From contig NZ_CP151951.1 in the NCBI RefSeq assembly GCF_038592985.1, forward strand, positions 2,285,001-2,349,000: DNA of 64,000 nucleotides, in the 5' to 3' direction. The stretch comes from Paenibacillus sp. FSL R10-2782. GTDB lineage: Bacteria > Bacillota > Bacilli > Paenibacillales > Paenibacillaceae. Below the pieces are notes generated by a model, which ran no database searches, had not been told where the DNA came from, and worked only from the letters and a program-made list of their open reading frames with translations. Both the position numbers and the translations under genes were made by a program. Of the stretch, positions 9,442 through 18,250 are shown piece after piece (the first letter of the stretch is position 1; the number at the start of each line of letters is the position of its first letter).

Positions 9442-9543
9442 ATGAGGACTTTCATGAGAATGTTAGTTTCTTTTGTGGCATCCGTATTAATCTGCTCAAC
9501 TGCTCGTATCGACCTGACCCTGCCACTTGTATGCCATGAGTAA
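9442..9543 (+). CDS. 33-residue ORF with secretion-signal-like sequence, possible signalling pro-peptide
   Basis: ATG preceded by AAGGTGGGAG at good spacing. The product has a basic start (MRTFMRM), a hydrophobic core (LVSFVASVLICSTA) and a short tail RIDLTLPLVCHE. That layout resembles precursors of exported signalling peptides in Firmicutes, in which the mature peptide is the C-terminal end, but no family can be named with certainty. Its last 8 bases overlap the next small ORF. An HTH/helical-repeat regulator of a kind that can bind peptides is encoded about 500 bp downstream. Function is inferred only. Confidence 0.45.
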   Translation: MRTFMRMLVSFVASVLICSTARIDLTLPLVCHE

Positions 9544-9706
9544 GTTTCTAAAGCGTTATGCAGCGATTTTGTTGGGTTATGCAATAGGTATAGGGTTATT
9601 TTACGCTTTAGGATATAAGCTGAGTGCTATGGGTATCTATGCAATTTTGACTGGAACTGTGTTTGGAGAAATAATCAATTTCGCATTATCAAAGCGAGAG
9701 AAATAA
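9536..9706 (+). CDS. 56-residue small membrane protein, unknown
   Basis: Starts at ATG 9536 inside the end of the preceding 33-codon ORF (frame shifted, 8-bp overlap), which suggests translational coupling. The product has two hydrophobic stretches (about 8-27 and 31-50) separated by YKLSAMG and ends in SKREK, so a two-helix membrane peptide is likely. It ends just before a terminator. I do not recognise a family. Confidence 0.5.
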   Translation: MSKFLKRYAAILLGYAIGIGLFYALGYKLSAMGIYAILTGTVFGEIINFALSKREK

Positions 9707-9715
9707 ACCTATTTA

Positions 9716-9747
9716 CCCCTTGATTGATCAAAATCAGGGGATTTTTT
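9716..9747 (+). terminator. Terminator after the two small ORFs
   Basis: ACCCCTTGATT and AATCAGGGG pair with a one-base bulge around GATCAA, followed by ATTTTTT. It closes a short transcription unit holding only the two small ORFs. The 290 bp from here to the next gene are AT-rich and show nothing else I can support. Confidence 0.75.
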
Positions 9748-10039
9748 ATTAAATTAAAAAGGATCAACAGAATTCCTACCTGGAACCTCTACAGCATTTT
9801 AATGGTGGTTAATGTATATAGAGAAATGAAATAGCCATGTCAACACTGTGCAACCTTTTATTTAGACAATTCAATTTCCCCTTTGCTACTTGTTTCACAG
9901 TATTCTCTTATGTGTGGATTATGCATAAATTTCATTTAAAACATTAGTTGCATAATATATTGATAGATGGTTAATTTTGGAGAAGAATAAAGTATGTTTT
10001 TTTAAATTATGGAATTTTTATATGAAGGGTGGTTATGAC

Positions 10040-11437
10040 TTGAAGCATACACCTACGATTTCGGCGGAGTTTGAGGATTATTTAAAACAAAATGACATGA
10101 CATTGGGGCAATTTGCGGAATATTCGGGGGTTCATCAAAGAACGCTTAGTAATTGGATTACTCAGCATCGCCCTGTTTCCGTACAGCAGCTTGACCGAAT
10201 CACTTTGGCTATGGGGTTACCAGAAGGCTACTTCTACGATTTATACATAGAAAATTACATTATAGAACGTTCCCCCAATATGCGCCGAATTGAGCCGTTG
10301 TTATATCGTTGTGCGGAGCTGGACAAGTTGGATGCGATCCGAAGAATGGTTGGAGCAATCATGGACAAGTTATTGTATTCTCCCAGACTATTTGACATTG
10401 CAGAAGCATTATTTGCACAGGGACAAAATGCTGCCGCACTGCTGCTCTATGAGAGTGTGGCAGAAGGGGAGAAGTACCAGCACTCCGAGCGCTTGGCAGT
10501 CTGTCAGTATCGTATATTCACGATTCAGGTTGGAGACGATCAAAGCCGTAATCTCAAAGTAGCTACGCTGTTTGAACCCTTTGTCGAACGTCTGGATGAA
10601 ATAGATCAGCTTGATGCGTTAAAAGATTTGGCGAATGTGTACCGATCTTTGCGTGATTGGGACAAGGTCGATGAAATGGCGAGAAAAATGAGAAATAAAG
10701 CGGAAATCCAATATACTATTAAACATCAAGAGAAGAGTCGAGAACGAAGTGAGTCTGCTAAGAAGCTAAGCCGTCCCATGTTTGTGTATATCACCTACGC
10801 CGATTTACTGTGTTCAGGTGTCTGTGAGACTCAAGGCGATTATCAACAAGCTCTTCAATATACATACGCCTATGCTGATTTAGATTGGGTCATAGAGACG
10901 GACGAGGATACCCAACATTGGGTTAACTTATTCAAAGATTGGGCAGAAGGTAATATTTACACATACAAACTTTTATCTGGAGATATAAGCGTGCTAAAAG
11001 ATTATGCTAAATATATTGCTGCATCGCCAGATACCACTGAAAAAGAAATGGTTACAAAACTGTTGAACGTTATGATGGCGGCTAACCAATATAACATAGA
11101 TGTAGATGATATACTTCGAAGGTTTAAAACGAAGATTGACTTTTTTGCTCAACAGAACCCACCTGCTGATATGTATACTCATCAAGTAGTACCAGAACAA
11201 TCCACGCGTTTTAAATATGAATTAGCTAAATATTACTTAAATAGGGGTAGATACTCAATTGGCTTTAAGTGCTTGTTAGACGTTTTATCTAAATCATTAA
11301 CCATTAATAAAGAAGCTTTTTTTATTAGGTGCATAAGATTATTTGAACAGTTTAAAGAATTTTCAGACGTCAAAGCTTATGTAAAGTACGAGAACTTAGT
11401 TAGTCAAGGGAAAAAAGAAAAATTATTTTATTATTAG
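10040..11437 (+). CDS. XRE-type HTH regulator with long helical-repeat (TPR-like) C-terminal region
   Basis: About 465 residues. The N-terminal 60 residues form an XRE helix-turn-helix (MTLGQFAEYSGVHQRTLSNW). The rest is helical with repeat-like Ala/Tyr/Leu spacing, the layout of RRNPP-type peptide-responsive regulators (PlcR, PrgX, Rap relatives) common in Paenibacillus. I choose TTG 10040, preceded by AGGGTGG; ATG 10022 and TTG 9977 are in-frame alternatives with poorer ribosome sites. The codon use of the last 150 residues is more AT-rich than the first part. A candidate peptide gene lies upstream at 9442; peptide binding is inference. Confidence 0.7.
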   Translation: MKHTPTISAEFEDYLKQNDMTLGQFAEYSGVHQRTLSNWITQHRPVSVQQLDRITLAMGLPEGYFYDLYIENYIIERSPNMRRIEPLLYRCAELDKLDAIRRMVGAIMDKLLYSPRLFDIAEALFAQGQNAAALLLYESVAEGEKYQHSERLAVCQYRIFTIQVGDDQSRNLKVATLFEPFVERLDEIDQLDALKDLANVYRSLRDWDKVDEMARKMRNKAEIQYTIKHQEKSRERSESAKKLSRPMFVYITYADLLCSGVCETQGDYQQALQYTYAYADLDWVIETDEDTQHWVNLFKDWAEGNIYTYKLLSGDISVLKDYAKYIAASPDTTEKEMVTKLLNVMMAANQYNIDVDDILRRFKTKIDFFAQQNPPADMYTHQVVPEQSTRFKYELAKYYLNRGRYSIGFKCLLDVLSKSLTINKEAFFIRCIRLFEQFKEFSDVKAYVKYENLVSQGKKEKLFYY

Positions 11438-11663
11438 GGGCGATTTTTTTCAAGGTTAAATCGTATGTAAATCTTATAGGTTTGGTTAGACAATGTAAAA
11501 AAATGGGTCTATTGATCGTCGGCAGCTAGCTTTTTGTTTATTGTGGCTGTACCTGATCATGCTTATAACCAGCACCATAGTATTCAGCTTCACGATACCA
11601 TTGGAGGTGCTTAACAGGGAGAGTAAGAAATAACGACTGCTAACCTTACGGTTCGAGGGTATT

Positions 11664-11702
11664 GTTGTGTCCAAGTTTATCTCTGAGCAACTTGGACACA
11701 AC
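11664..11702. repeat. 14-bp perfect stem-loop in a gene-free stretch
   Basis: GTTGTGTCCAAGTT (11664-11677) is exactly complementary to AACTTGGACACAAC (11689-11702) across an 11-nt loop. There is no T-run, so it is not a classical terminator. The stretch 11438-11830 holds no gene I can support; it contains this hairpin and the terminator that follows. It could be part of a small RNA or a relic of a mobile element end. Confidence 0.6.
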
Positions 11703-11725
11703 TGAAAATGAACATAGATCGACAT

Positions 11726-11761
11726 AAAGTGCCTCTGGAGTATTCCGGAAGCACTTTTTTT
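11726..11761 (+). terminator. Rho-independent terminator
   Basis: AAAGTGC (11726-11732) and GCACTTT (11751-11757) with a partly paired inner CTCTGGAG/CCGGAA segment, then a run of T. It ends whatever transcript covers the 11664 stem-loop. Confidence 0.7.
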
Positions 11762-11830
11762 GTTGAGCGAATCATTAAATAATCCAAAAGTTGACGTTTT
11801 GCATTAGGATATGACACAGAAGGGGGAATC

Positions 11831-12001
11831 ATGCTGATGATGAATCAAGGTGTGACTTTACTTCGTGTCGAGCGGGCGAGAAAAAGACTGTACCAAGTCC
11901 AGAAAAAATACGGATTTTTAACGCATCCCAAAGTGATTGAACAATCCAAGAAACTGGATGATCTTTTGAATCAATACCAAACGTGCAAATCAAAATCTTA
12001 A
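11831..12001 (+). CDS. Spo0E-like aspartyl-phosphate phosphatase
   Basis: A 56-residue protein. The pattern LLRVERARKRLYQVQKKYG, then VIEQSKKLDDLLNQY, matches the two-helix Spo0E family; SKKLD stands where the family has S-Q-E-L-D. Spo0E proteins dephosphorylate the sporulation regulator Spo0A-P and so delay sporulation. The start at ATG 11831 follows AGAAGGGGG; ATG 11837 and 11840 are alternatives. It is alone between a terminator and a small HTH gene. The changed SQELD core could reduce activity. Confidence 0.8.
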   Translation: MLMMNQGVTLLRVERARKRLYQVQKKYGFLTHPKVIEQSKKLDDLLNQYQTCKSKS

Positions 12002-12044
12002 CGGACTGATAATGAGAGCAAAACTTAACCTGGAGGTAATAAAG

Positions 12045-12239
12045 TTGAATAAACGCAATGCTGTAACCCCTTTTGGGTGGAAAATCAAACAAAAGCTGGT
12101 TGAAAAACAAATTGACCAGAAAACATTTTGTGAGACATATCATATCCCCCCTAGCCGATTGTCCAATCTCATCCACGGAACACGTAGGGCCAAGAAACAT
12201 AGAACACAAGTATTCCAATTGCTTGGAATAGAAGAGTAA
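12045..12239 (+). CDS. Small HTH DNA-binding protein, XRE-like
   Basis: 64 residues from TTG 12045, which has GGAGGT seven bases upstream; ATG 12012 in the same frame has no ribosome site. The segment FCETYHIPPSRLSNLIHGTR has the spacing of a helix-turn-helix, with a basic recognition end. Its targets are unknown. It lies 43 bp after the Spo0E-like gene in the same direction, so they may be cotranscribed. Confidence 0.6.
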   Translation: MNKRNAVTPFGWKIKQKLVEKQIDQKTFCETYHIPPSRLSNLIHGTRRAKKHRTQVFQLLGIEE

Positions 12240-12370
12240 TCCCTCCCCTCTTTCCCTTTTTCCCATGAATGCAGGACATCTTCTGGAGATTTATGCTACA
12301 GTGACGAAAGACCCCATTTTTATGATCCAATATGGTTGCACATATGTTTATACAGGAGTTGAGTTGACCT

Positions 12371-12745
12371 ATGGGAATGTTCTCCAGAATGGCCGAGCAA
12401 AAAATTATCGAAGCCATGGCAAAAGGTGAGTTTGATAATTTGGCAGGAGCAGGCAAACCGCTGGCTATTGAGGATTTATCACATGTGCCAGAGGAGTTAC
12501 GTATGTCGTACAAGCTGCTGAAAAATGCAGGCATTTTACCAGAGGAGCTTCAACTGCAAAAGGAGTGCGTCCAGCTACGCGATTTGCTCCACGCTTGTCG
12601 TGAGTCGGGAGAGCAACAGCGGATCAGTCGCAAGCTGACTGAAAAATCGCTTCGTCTTCGCATGCTGTTGGAGGAAAGAGGGCTGAATACTTCGTCTGTA
12701 TTTTATGAATATGAGTCGGCTGTGCGTAAGCGGTTGGAGGGATAG
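12371..12745 (+). CDS. DUF1992 (DnaJ-homologue subfamily C 28-type) protein
   Basis: 124 residues. The start MAEQKIIEAMAKGEFDNLAG and the phrase GKPL are the hallmark of the DUF1992 domain, found in short bacterial proteins and in eukaryotic DNAJC28; no J domain is present here. Function is not known. An ATG six bases downstream (12377) is an equally good start. It stands alone upstream of hrpB. Confidence 0.8.
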   Translation: MGMFSRMAEQKIIEAMAKGEFDNLAGAGKPLAIEDLSHVPEELRMSYKLLKNAGILPEELQLQKECVQLRDLLHACRESGEQQRISRKLTEKSLRLRMLLEERGLNTSSVFYEYESAVRKRLEG

Positions 12746-12876
12746 AAGCGTAGCTTCGTCATTCAAAATATAATAATTGCAGGTAGTGAAAAATTCACAA
12801 TAATAAAGTAAATTGGTTACTCAGATAGAAACAACACTTAGATTCTACGCATCCGCGTATCATTGGAGAGATTTCA

Positions 12877-15405
12877 TTGACAGATAAACAACTGCCTATC
12901 ATGCAGGTTATACCTGAGCTTAAAAATGCACTGCGATCCCATCCGGCTGCCGTATTGATTGCACAGCCGGGGGCAGGCAAAACGACGGTTACGCCACTTG
13001 AATTGCTGCACGAGCCGTGGCTGGCGGGGCAAAAAATGTTGATGTTGGAGCCAAGGCGCTTGGCTGCACGTGCAGCAGCGGCGCAAATGGCGAAAGCGCT
13101 GGGAGAACAAACCGGGCAGACGGTGGGCTACCGGGTTCGCATGGATACAAAAGTAGGGCCGAATACGCAGATTGAAGTGGTTACGGAGGGCGTGCTGACC
13201 CGGATGCTGCAAAATGATCAGGCGTTGGAGGGGATCGGCCTGATCATTTTTGATGAGTTCCATGAGCGTAGCCTGCATGCAGATTTGGGCTTGGCGCTTG
13301 CCCTGCAAAGTCAGGCGCTGTTGCGGCCTGATTTAAAAATATTGATCATGTCTGCCACACTGGAGGCCGAGCCTGTATGCCGTCTATTGGGGGATGCTCC
13401 ATTGCTGGAATGTCCGGGTACGGTATTTCCGGTAGAGACGCTTCATATATCCAAGCCTTCATCGACTACGTTAGAATCCTTTACGGCAGAGACGGTAGAC
13501 AAGGCCCTTCATGCTCATGAAGGCGATCTGCTGGTATTTCTCCCAGGGGCCAGAGAAATTCATAGAACGGAACGTGAGCTGGCTTCAAGGAATCTTCCTG
13601 CACATGTCAAGGTGATTCCGCTGTACGGCAGTATGAAGCTGGAGCAGCAGGATGAAGCGATACGCCCGTCGGCTTCGGGCAGCCGAAAAGTCGTATTGGC
13701 AACCTCGATTGCCGAGTCCAGCTTGACGATAGCCGGAATTACGGTCGTAATAGACAGCGGGCTGTCGCGGGAATCCGTTTTCTCCGCGCGAACCGGCATG
13801 AGCCGTTTGACCACCGTCAAGGTGTCCAAAGCCTCCGCCGATCAGCGGCGCGGCCGGGCGGGCCGCCTTCAGCCGGGCGTGTGCTACCGGCTGTGGAGCG
13901 CGCAGGAGCACGCCGCTCTCCCCGATGCCAGCCGCCCGGAAATCGCGGCGGCGGATCTGGCCCCGCTCGCGCTGGAGCTGGCCGCCTGGGGCGTCCGTGA
14001 GCCAGCCGAGCTGGGCTGGCTGGATGCCCCGCCTGAGGCGGCGTACCGCCAGGCCACGGGCCTGCTGCGCCAGCTCGGCTGCCTGGATGCCGCAGCCGAT
14101 GGCACGGCAGGCGGCATCACCGCGCACGGGCGCGAGGTGTCCGCTCTGGGCGCGCATCCGCGCCTCGGGCACATGCTGCTGCGCGCGGCCGCCCTCGGCC
14201 TGGCGCCGACCGCCAGCCGCCTCGCTGCGTTGCTGCAAGAGCGGGACCCGTTCCGCACCCATGGCGGAACGGATTTGCGCCCGCGGCTGGACGTACTGCG
14301 CGAGGCGGCTCACGCCCGCAGCACGCACAGCCTGCTGCGGGCGGCAGACGATACGGTGATTCGCCGTATCGTGCAGGAGAGTCGGCAGCTATTAGCCACG
14401 CTGCCGAAAGCAGCCGCAGGGCAGGACGAGCCTGACGGCTCCGCGGCCTGCGGGCTGCTGCTGGCCTTTGCGTATCCGGATCGGATCGCGCAGGGCCGGG
14501 GGGATGGCCGCTTTTTGCTGAGCGGCGGCCGGGGTGCGCGACTCCGACAGGTGGAGTGGATGTCGCGTTCGTCCTATCTCGTCGCCGCCGAAGTGGACGA
14601 CGAGGGGGCAGACGGTGCCATTCAGCTCGCGGCTCCAATTGAACTGCAAGAGCTGATCGAGCATTGCAGCGAATTGCTGCTGGAGCAAGCAAATGTATAT
14701 TGGGACAGCTCAGCGTCAGCAGTGAGAGCGCGTAAGGTATTACAGCTCGGCGCACTCGTTTTAAAGGAAACGTCCTATGAGCGTCCTCCGACAGAGGAAA
14801 TCGCTGCCGCCTTGATGCAGGGTGTGCGTGAACGCGGTCTAAAGCTGCTGTCATGGAATCGGCAAACCCTCCAGTTGCAGGCGCGTTTGATTTTTATGCA
14901 TTTCTCATCGCCCGAGGATTGGCCAGACAGCACCGAGCCAGCATTACTGGATTCACTGGACTCGTGGCTGTTGCCCTTTGCCCTTGGAGCCAAAAATGTA
15001 TCCGATCTGCAACGGCTGGACGGTGCTGCCTTGCTGCTGGGCAGACTGAATTGGGAACAGCGGCAGCAGCTTGAGCAGGAAGCGCCGACGCATATCCGTG
15101 TGCCCAGCGGTTCCCGCATTCCTGTCGATTATTCGAATCCTGAGGCGCCCGCGCTGGTAGTGCGGCTGCAAGAGTTGTTCGGTATGCGAGATACGCCGCG
15201 TATTGGACGCGGACGCGTGCCGATCGTGCTGCATTTGCTGTCACCTGCGCAGCGACCTGTGCAAGTAACCTCCGACTTGTCCAGCTTCTGGAGCGAGGCT
15301 TATTTTGAAGTCAAAAAGGACCTGAAGGGCAGATATCCCAAGCATTATTGGCCGGATGACCCACTGGAAGCCGTGGCGACCAACAGAACGAAGCCCAAGC
15401 GTTGA
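12877..15405 (+). CDS. hrpB: ATP-dependent helicase HrpB
   Basis: An 842-residue DEAH/RHA-like superfamily 2 helicase of normal HrpB length. Seen motifs: Walker A IAQPGAGKTT (about 27-36), motif II FDEFHERS, motif III MSATLE, motif VI QRRGRAGRLQPG, then the helicase-associated and HrpB C-terminal domains. The start is TTG with GGAGAG upstream. The physiological role of HrpB in Firmicutes is not settled; RNA or RNA-DNA remodelling is assumed from the family. The stretch from about 13790 to 14560 is far richer in G+C than the flanks, without breaking the frame. Confidence 0.92.
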   Translation: MTDKQLPIMQVIPELKNALRSHPAAVLIAQPGAGKTTVTPLELLHEPWLAGQKMLMLEPRRLAARAAAAQMAKALGEQTGQTVGYRVRMDTKVGPNTQIEVVTEGVLTRMLQNDQALEGIGLIIFDEFHERSLHADLGLALALQSQALLRPDLKILIMSATLEAEPVCRLLGDAPLLECPGTVFPVETLHISKPSSTTLESFTAETVDKALHAHEGDLLVFLPGAREIHRTERELASRNLPAHVKVIPLYGSMKLEQQDEAIRPSASGSRKVVLATSIAESSLTIAGITVVIDSGLSRESVFSARTGMSRLTTVKVSKASADQRRGRAGRLQPGVCYRLWSAQEHAALPDASRPEIAAADLAPLALELAAWGVREPAELGWLDAPPEAAYRQATGLLRQLGCLDAAADGTAGGITAHGREVSALGAHPRLGHMLLRAAALGLAPTASRLAALLQERDPFRTHGGTDLRPRLDVLREAAHARSTHSLLRAADDTVIRRIVQESRQLLATLPKAAAGQDEPDGSAACGLLLAFAYPDRIAQGRGDGRFLLSGGRGARLRQVEWMSRSSYLVAAEVDDEGADGAIQLAAPIELQELIEHCSELLLEQANVYWDSSASAVRARKVLQLGALVLKETSYERPPTEEIAAALMQGVRERGLKLLSWNRQTLQLQARLIFMHFSSPEDWPDSTEPALLDSLDSWLLPFALGAKNVSDLQRLDGAALLLGRLNWEQRQQLEQEAPTHIRVPSGSRIPVDYSNPEAPALVVRLQELFGMRDTPRIGRGRVPIVLHLLSPAQRPVQVTSDLSSFWSEAYFEVKKDLKGRYPKHYWPDDPLEAVATNRTKPKR

Positions 15406-15471
15406 ACAGCAGCTTTTTTATGCGAATTTTTGGTTTGAAATGAAGTTCTGTTTTCATTCATCTACTTTTAC

Positions 15472-15508
15472 AGCAGCAGTCTCCCCGAAAGGGAAGGCTG
15501 CTGCTTTT
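15472..15508 (+). terminator. Terminator after hrpB
   Basis: AGCAGCAG (15472-15479) pairs with CTGCTGCT (15498-15505) with further pairing of CCC and GGG inside, followed by TTTT. Confidence 0.8.
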
Positions 15509-15640
15509 CCATATGTATGCTCGTTGATAAACCAGAGATAAGCGAAGCTTTGCTTGGATTGTCGTTTATCCTTCTATATATTTTTACAGAATTGTCGTTA
15601 TAATAGACTTATATATTTCTAGACATAACAGGAGAGTGAC

Positions 15641-16813
15641 ATGAGTCAAAAAGAGAGAATTTCCGAAGTCGCTTTGCTGAGAGGGCTGGCTTTTGCCGCC
15701 GTTGTTCTTCAGCATTCCGTCGCACATTTTGCGGTTGCGCAAGGGGCGCGCATCCAGGACGGAGTTTTGATGACACTTTTACTGCTGTGTTCTAAATTTG
15801 CAGTTCCCGTGTTTGTGTTTATCACCGGCATGGTGTTATTTTACAATTATGATGGACCCTTAAAGTATGGAACTTTTTTACGTAAAAGGTTCATGGACAT
15901 CATCGTGCCTTATATCATATGGTCTCTTTTGTACGAATTGGGAAATCAGCTTGTTCAAAGCGGATGGCATCTTCACCCGCTAGATTTTTTCCAGAAGCTT
16001 TTGAATGGGAAAAGCAGCTATCATCTGTGGTATATCGTGATGATTATCCAGTGTTATGTGCTATTTCCAGTGTTTCGTTATGCTGTCCGCCGTTTGTCAG
16101 CGTTATTGCCGTCAACATGGCGACCCGCTGCATTGGCTGGAGTCGGCGTGCTGTACATCATGCTCATGTTCGCGGTGGGGCCGATGTACCGATGGATGGA
16201 TGGGCTCCAGCTTCCGGTGGTTACTTCCTGGTTCACAATTTACGCTGATCGGAATGTGATTTACTTTTTCTTTTATTTTGTGCTAGGCGCGGCAGCCGGG
16301 ATGAATGTCCGGCGCTGGAATGCTTGGGTAACCAAGGCGCAAATCGTATACTGGCCGTTGTTTATTGTAATTACAGGCTACTTGCTGTATGAGATGATCG
16401 GTCTGTTTCAGACGCCGAGAGGCACGGTTCTTTCCTTTAACTACTTGTCTCTGCTGCGTCCGGTCATGGCTGTATATTGTGTCACGTCTATTTTTGTTGC
16501 TTACCGTGTGGCAACGTGGATTGCTCATAAGGGCGGACGTGCCGCGAGGTTGCTGACTGCCATCGGGACGTTGTCCTATGGAGCGTATCTGATGCACGCC
16601 TTTATGCTGCGTGTCACGTACTCTTTTGACGAGACGTTGTTTGCAGACTGGAGCCTGATTCTTCGCACGCTGGCTTCGTTCGTCCTTTGTATGGTCTTTT
16701 CCGTTGCAGGCACGTGGCTGTTGGCGCGTCTGCCTCTGGGAAAATGGATTGTGGGGCTTCGGATTCGTCCACGCCCGGCTGGAGGTCCGCCAGCCTTGCA
16801 AAAGCAAGCCTGA
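15641..16813 (+). CDS. Acyltransferase family 3 integral membrane protein
   Basis: 390 residues with about ten hydrophobic segments. The N-terminus (RISEVALLRGLAFAAVVLQH) carries the conserved Arg and His of acyltransferase-3 proteins, which transfer acetyl or other acyl groups to sugars of polysaccharides, peptidoglycan or antibiotics at the membrane. The substrate cannot be read from the sequence. ATG follows CAGGAGAG; a TATAAT lies at 15599-15604. It is flanked by terminators on both sides, so it is a single-gene unit. Confidence 0.85.
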   Translation: MSQKERISEVALLRGLAFAAVVLQHSVAHFAVAQGARIQDGVLMTLLLLCSKFAVPVFVFITGMVLFYNYDGPLKYGTFLRKRFMDIIVPYIIWSLLYELGNQLVQSGWHLHPLDFFQKLLNGKSSYHLWYIVMIIQCYVLFPVFRYAVRRLSALLPSTWRPAALAGVGVLYIMLMFAVGPMYRWMDGLQLPVVTSWFTIYADRNVIYFFFYFVLGAAAGMNVRRWNAWVTKAQIVYWPLFIVITGYLLYEMIGLFQTPRGTVLSFNYLSLLRPVMAVYCVTSIFVAYRVATWIAHKGGRAARLLTAIGTLSYGAYLMHAFMLRVTYSFDETLFADWSLILRTLASFVLCMVFSVAGTWLLARLPLGKWIVGLRIRPRPAGGPPALQKQA

Positions 16814-16843
16814 TTTGGTAATCCCAATCACATATTTTCACAA

Positions 16844-16890
16844 AAAGTATCCCGAAGCCCATGTAACAAGGCCGAGGGATACTTTTATTT
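16844..16890 (+). terminator. Terminator after the acyltransferase gene
   Basis: AAAAGTATCCC (16844-16854) and GGGATACTTTT (16877-16887) form an 11-bp perfect stem, with T-rich sequence at and after the 3' arm. Confidence 0.8.
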
Positions 16891-16980
16891 TCTCCATTTG
16901 TTTAATGGCATGCATGCTGTTAGACTTGGACGTGCCTTTTCATTTAAGGTGAATCTATAACATGATAGGGGTGTTGCTAC

Positions 16981-17619
16981 ATGAGTGGTCCAGATCCAGG
17001 AAGCGTTTTTCCGATGAAAAATATTAGAAGTCTGTGTTTTTTGAAAAATGTAGTGGTTAATCCACAGATCGAAATTGGGGATTATACCTATTATGACGAC
17101 CAACATAATCCTCTGGATTTTGAAAAAAACGTCCTTTACCATTTTGATTTTATAGGGGATAAATTAAAAATCGGTAAGTTTTGCGCAATTGCAACCCAGG
17201 CCAAATTTATTATGAATGGTGCAAATCACAATACAAATGCATTTACCACTTTTCCTTTTGGGGCGTTTGGTGGAGAGTGGGCAGCTGGTTTACCCAATTT
17301 AAGTGGAGGTTTCAAAGGGGATACCGTGGTTGGGAACGATGTTTGGATAGGCTACAATGCTACCATTATGCCTGGAGTTCATATAGGAGATGGAGCGATC
17401 ATTGCGTCCAATGCCGTAGTGACTAAAGATGTCTTGCCTTATTCTATTGTAGGGGGAAATCCGGCCCAATTAATTCGTTATCGGTTTGACGAGGAAACGA
17501 TTGAACTACTCAAAACACTAGAGTGGTGGAATTGGGATATCCAAAAAATAACAGAATGTATTCCTGTTTTGACAAGTAACGATACGGATGCCTTAAAGAA
17601 ATTAACTAAGTCTTCGTAA
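16981..17619 (+). CDS. Vat-type xenobiotic acetyltransferase (streptogramin A/virginiamycin acetyltransferase family)
   Basis: 212 residues. Left-handed beta-helix hexapeptide repeats are seen ([36 protein letters not shown]), together with the active-site region [16 protein letters not shown] holding the conserved His, and the C-terminal [13 protein letters not shown]; this is the pattern of Vat proteins. These enzymes move acetyl from acetyl-CoA to streptogramin A. Environmental homologues are common and true resistance is unproven. ATG follows a GGGGTG site. No mobile element is beside it. Confidence 0.8.
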   Translation: MSGPDPGSVFPMKNIRSLCFLKNVVVNPQIEIGDYTYYDDQHNPLDFEKNVLYHFDFIGDKLKIGKFCAIATQAKFIMNGANHNTNAFTTFPFGAFGGEWAAGLPNLSGGFKGDTVVGNDVWIGYNATIMPGVHIGDGAIIASNAVVTKDVLPYSIVGGNPAQLIRYRFDEETIELLKTLEWWNWDIQKITECIPVLTSNDTDALKKLTKSS

Positions 17620-17868
17620 TCTGTAACTCTATTTTTTTAGTCTTAATTATATTATTTCAATATATGAAAAATTCATAATAGAAAAAGACAGAATCACAGA
17701 CCGCCACTTCGCCGACTATCTCACAACGCTTCATTATATATCTCCCGCCAACTTCAAACAGGTCACAAGGGAGAGATTGAAAATCCCCCTAACATTAGTG
17801 TATGGGCGCTGAGTGGTTTATAATGGAAGGTAAGATATAAGAGAATGGTGTGAAGAGGAGGCCGTGAA

Positions 17869-18231
17869 ATGGCGTTTATGATATCCCAGCGGGCTTTTAT
17901 CAAAATTTATCTAATCACAATGGTGGAGAAGCATCGCGGTTACGGATATCAGATGCTTGAATCGATGAAGGATGAGTTTAGTGGTTTTGGATATGTTCCG
18001 CCTCAGAGTGAAGTCTATCGGGCGCTGCATGAACTAGTGCAGGAAGGCGTCTTTTACCGTACCAAACGGTTAAAAGGCACAGATCCTCGCGTGGATTTTC
18101 AGGAAATTGTACTCTATCATTTTACAGATGATGGGGAGGAGAAAGCGCGACTGTACAAGAAGCAGGTCAAAACCGATTTGGACCGTTGCCTGGGTATGCT
18201 GCACAAAGCGGAACAGGACAACTATTCCTGA
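17869..18231 (+). CDS. Replication terminator protein (RTP) homologue, winged helix
   Basis: 120 residues, the length of Bacillus subtilis RTP. From memory of that protein, long stretches agree: QRAFIKIYLITMVEK, SEVYRALHELVQEGV, EIVLYHF and RLYKKQVKTDLDRC correspond to QRAFLKLYMITM, TEVYRSLHELLDDGI, EVVLYQF and KLYKKQLKVELDRC. RTP binds Ter sites as dimers and blocks replication forks from one side; related PadR-like proteins are ordinary repressors. The start follows GAGGAGG. No clear Ter-like site is visible in the window, so a regulatory role is also possible. Confidence 0.7.
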   Translation: MAFMISQRAFIKIYLITMVEKHRGYGYQMLESMKDEFSGFGYVPPQSEVYRALHELVQEGVFYRTKRLKGTDPRVDFQEIVLYHFTDDGEEKARLYKKQVKTDLDRCLGMLHKAEQDNYS

Positions 18232-18250
18232 CCACGAAAGGATGAGAATG

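Noticed and set aside
11648..11660. GGTTCGAGGGT, like a tRNA T-loop
   Set aside because: No matching acceptor, D or anticodon arms around it.
11486..11725. 79-codon minus-strand frame
   Set aside because: Covers the perfect stem-loop, has no ribosome site and no recognisable family.
13585..14854. Long minus-strand and other-frame ORFs inside hrpB (up to 247 codons)
   Set aside because: GC-rich third positions open the shadow frames; HrpB motifs fix the coding frame.
17700..17868. Possible Ter site for the RTP-like protein in its upstream region
   Set aside because: No stretch matches the Bacillus Ter pattern that I recall.
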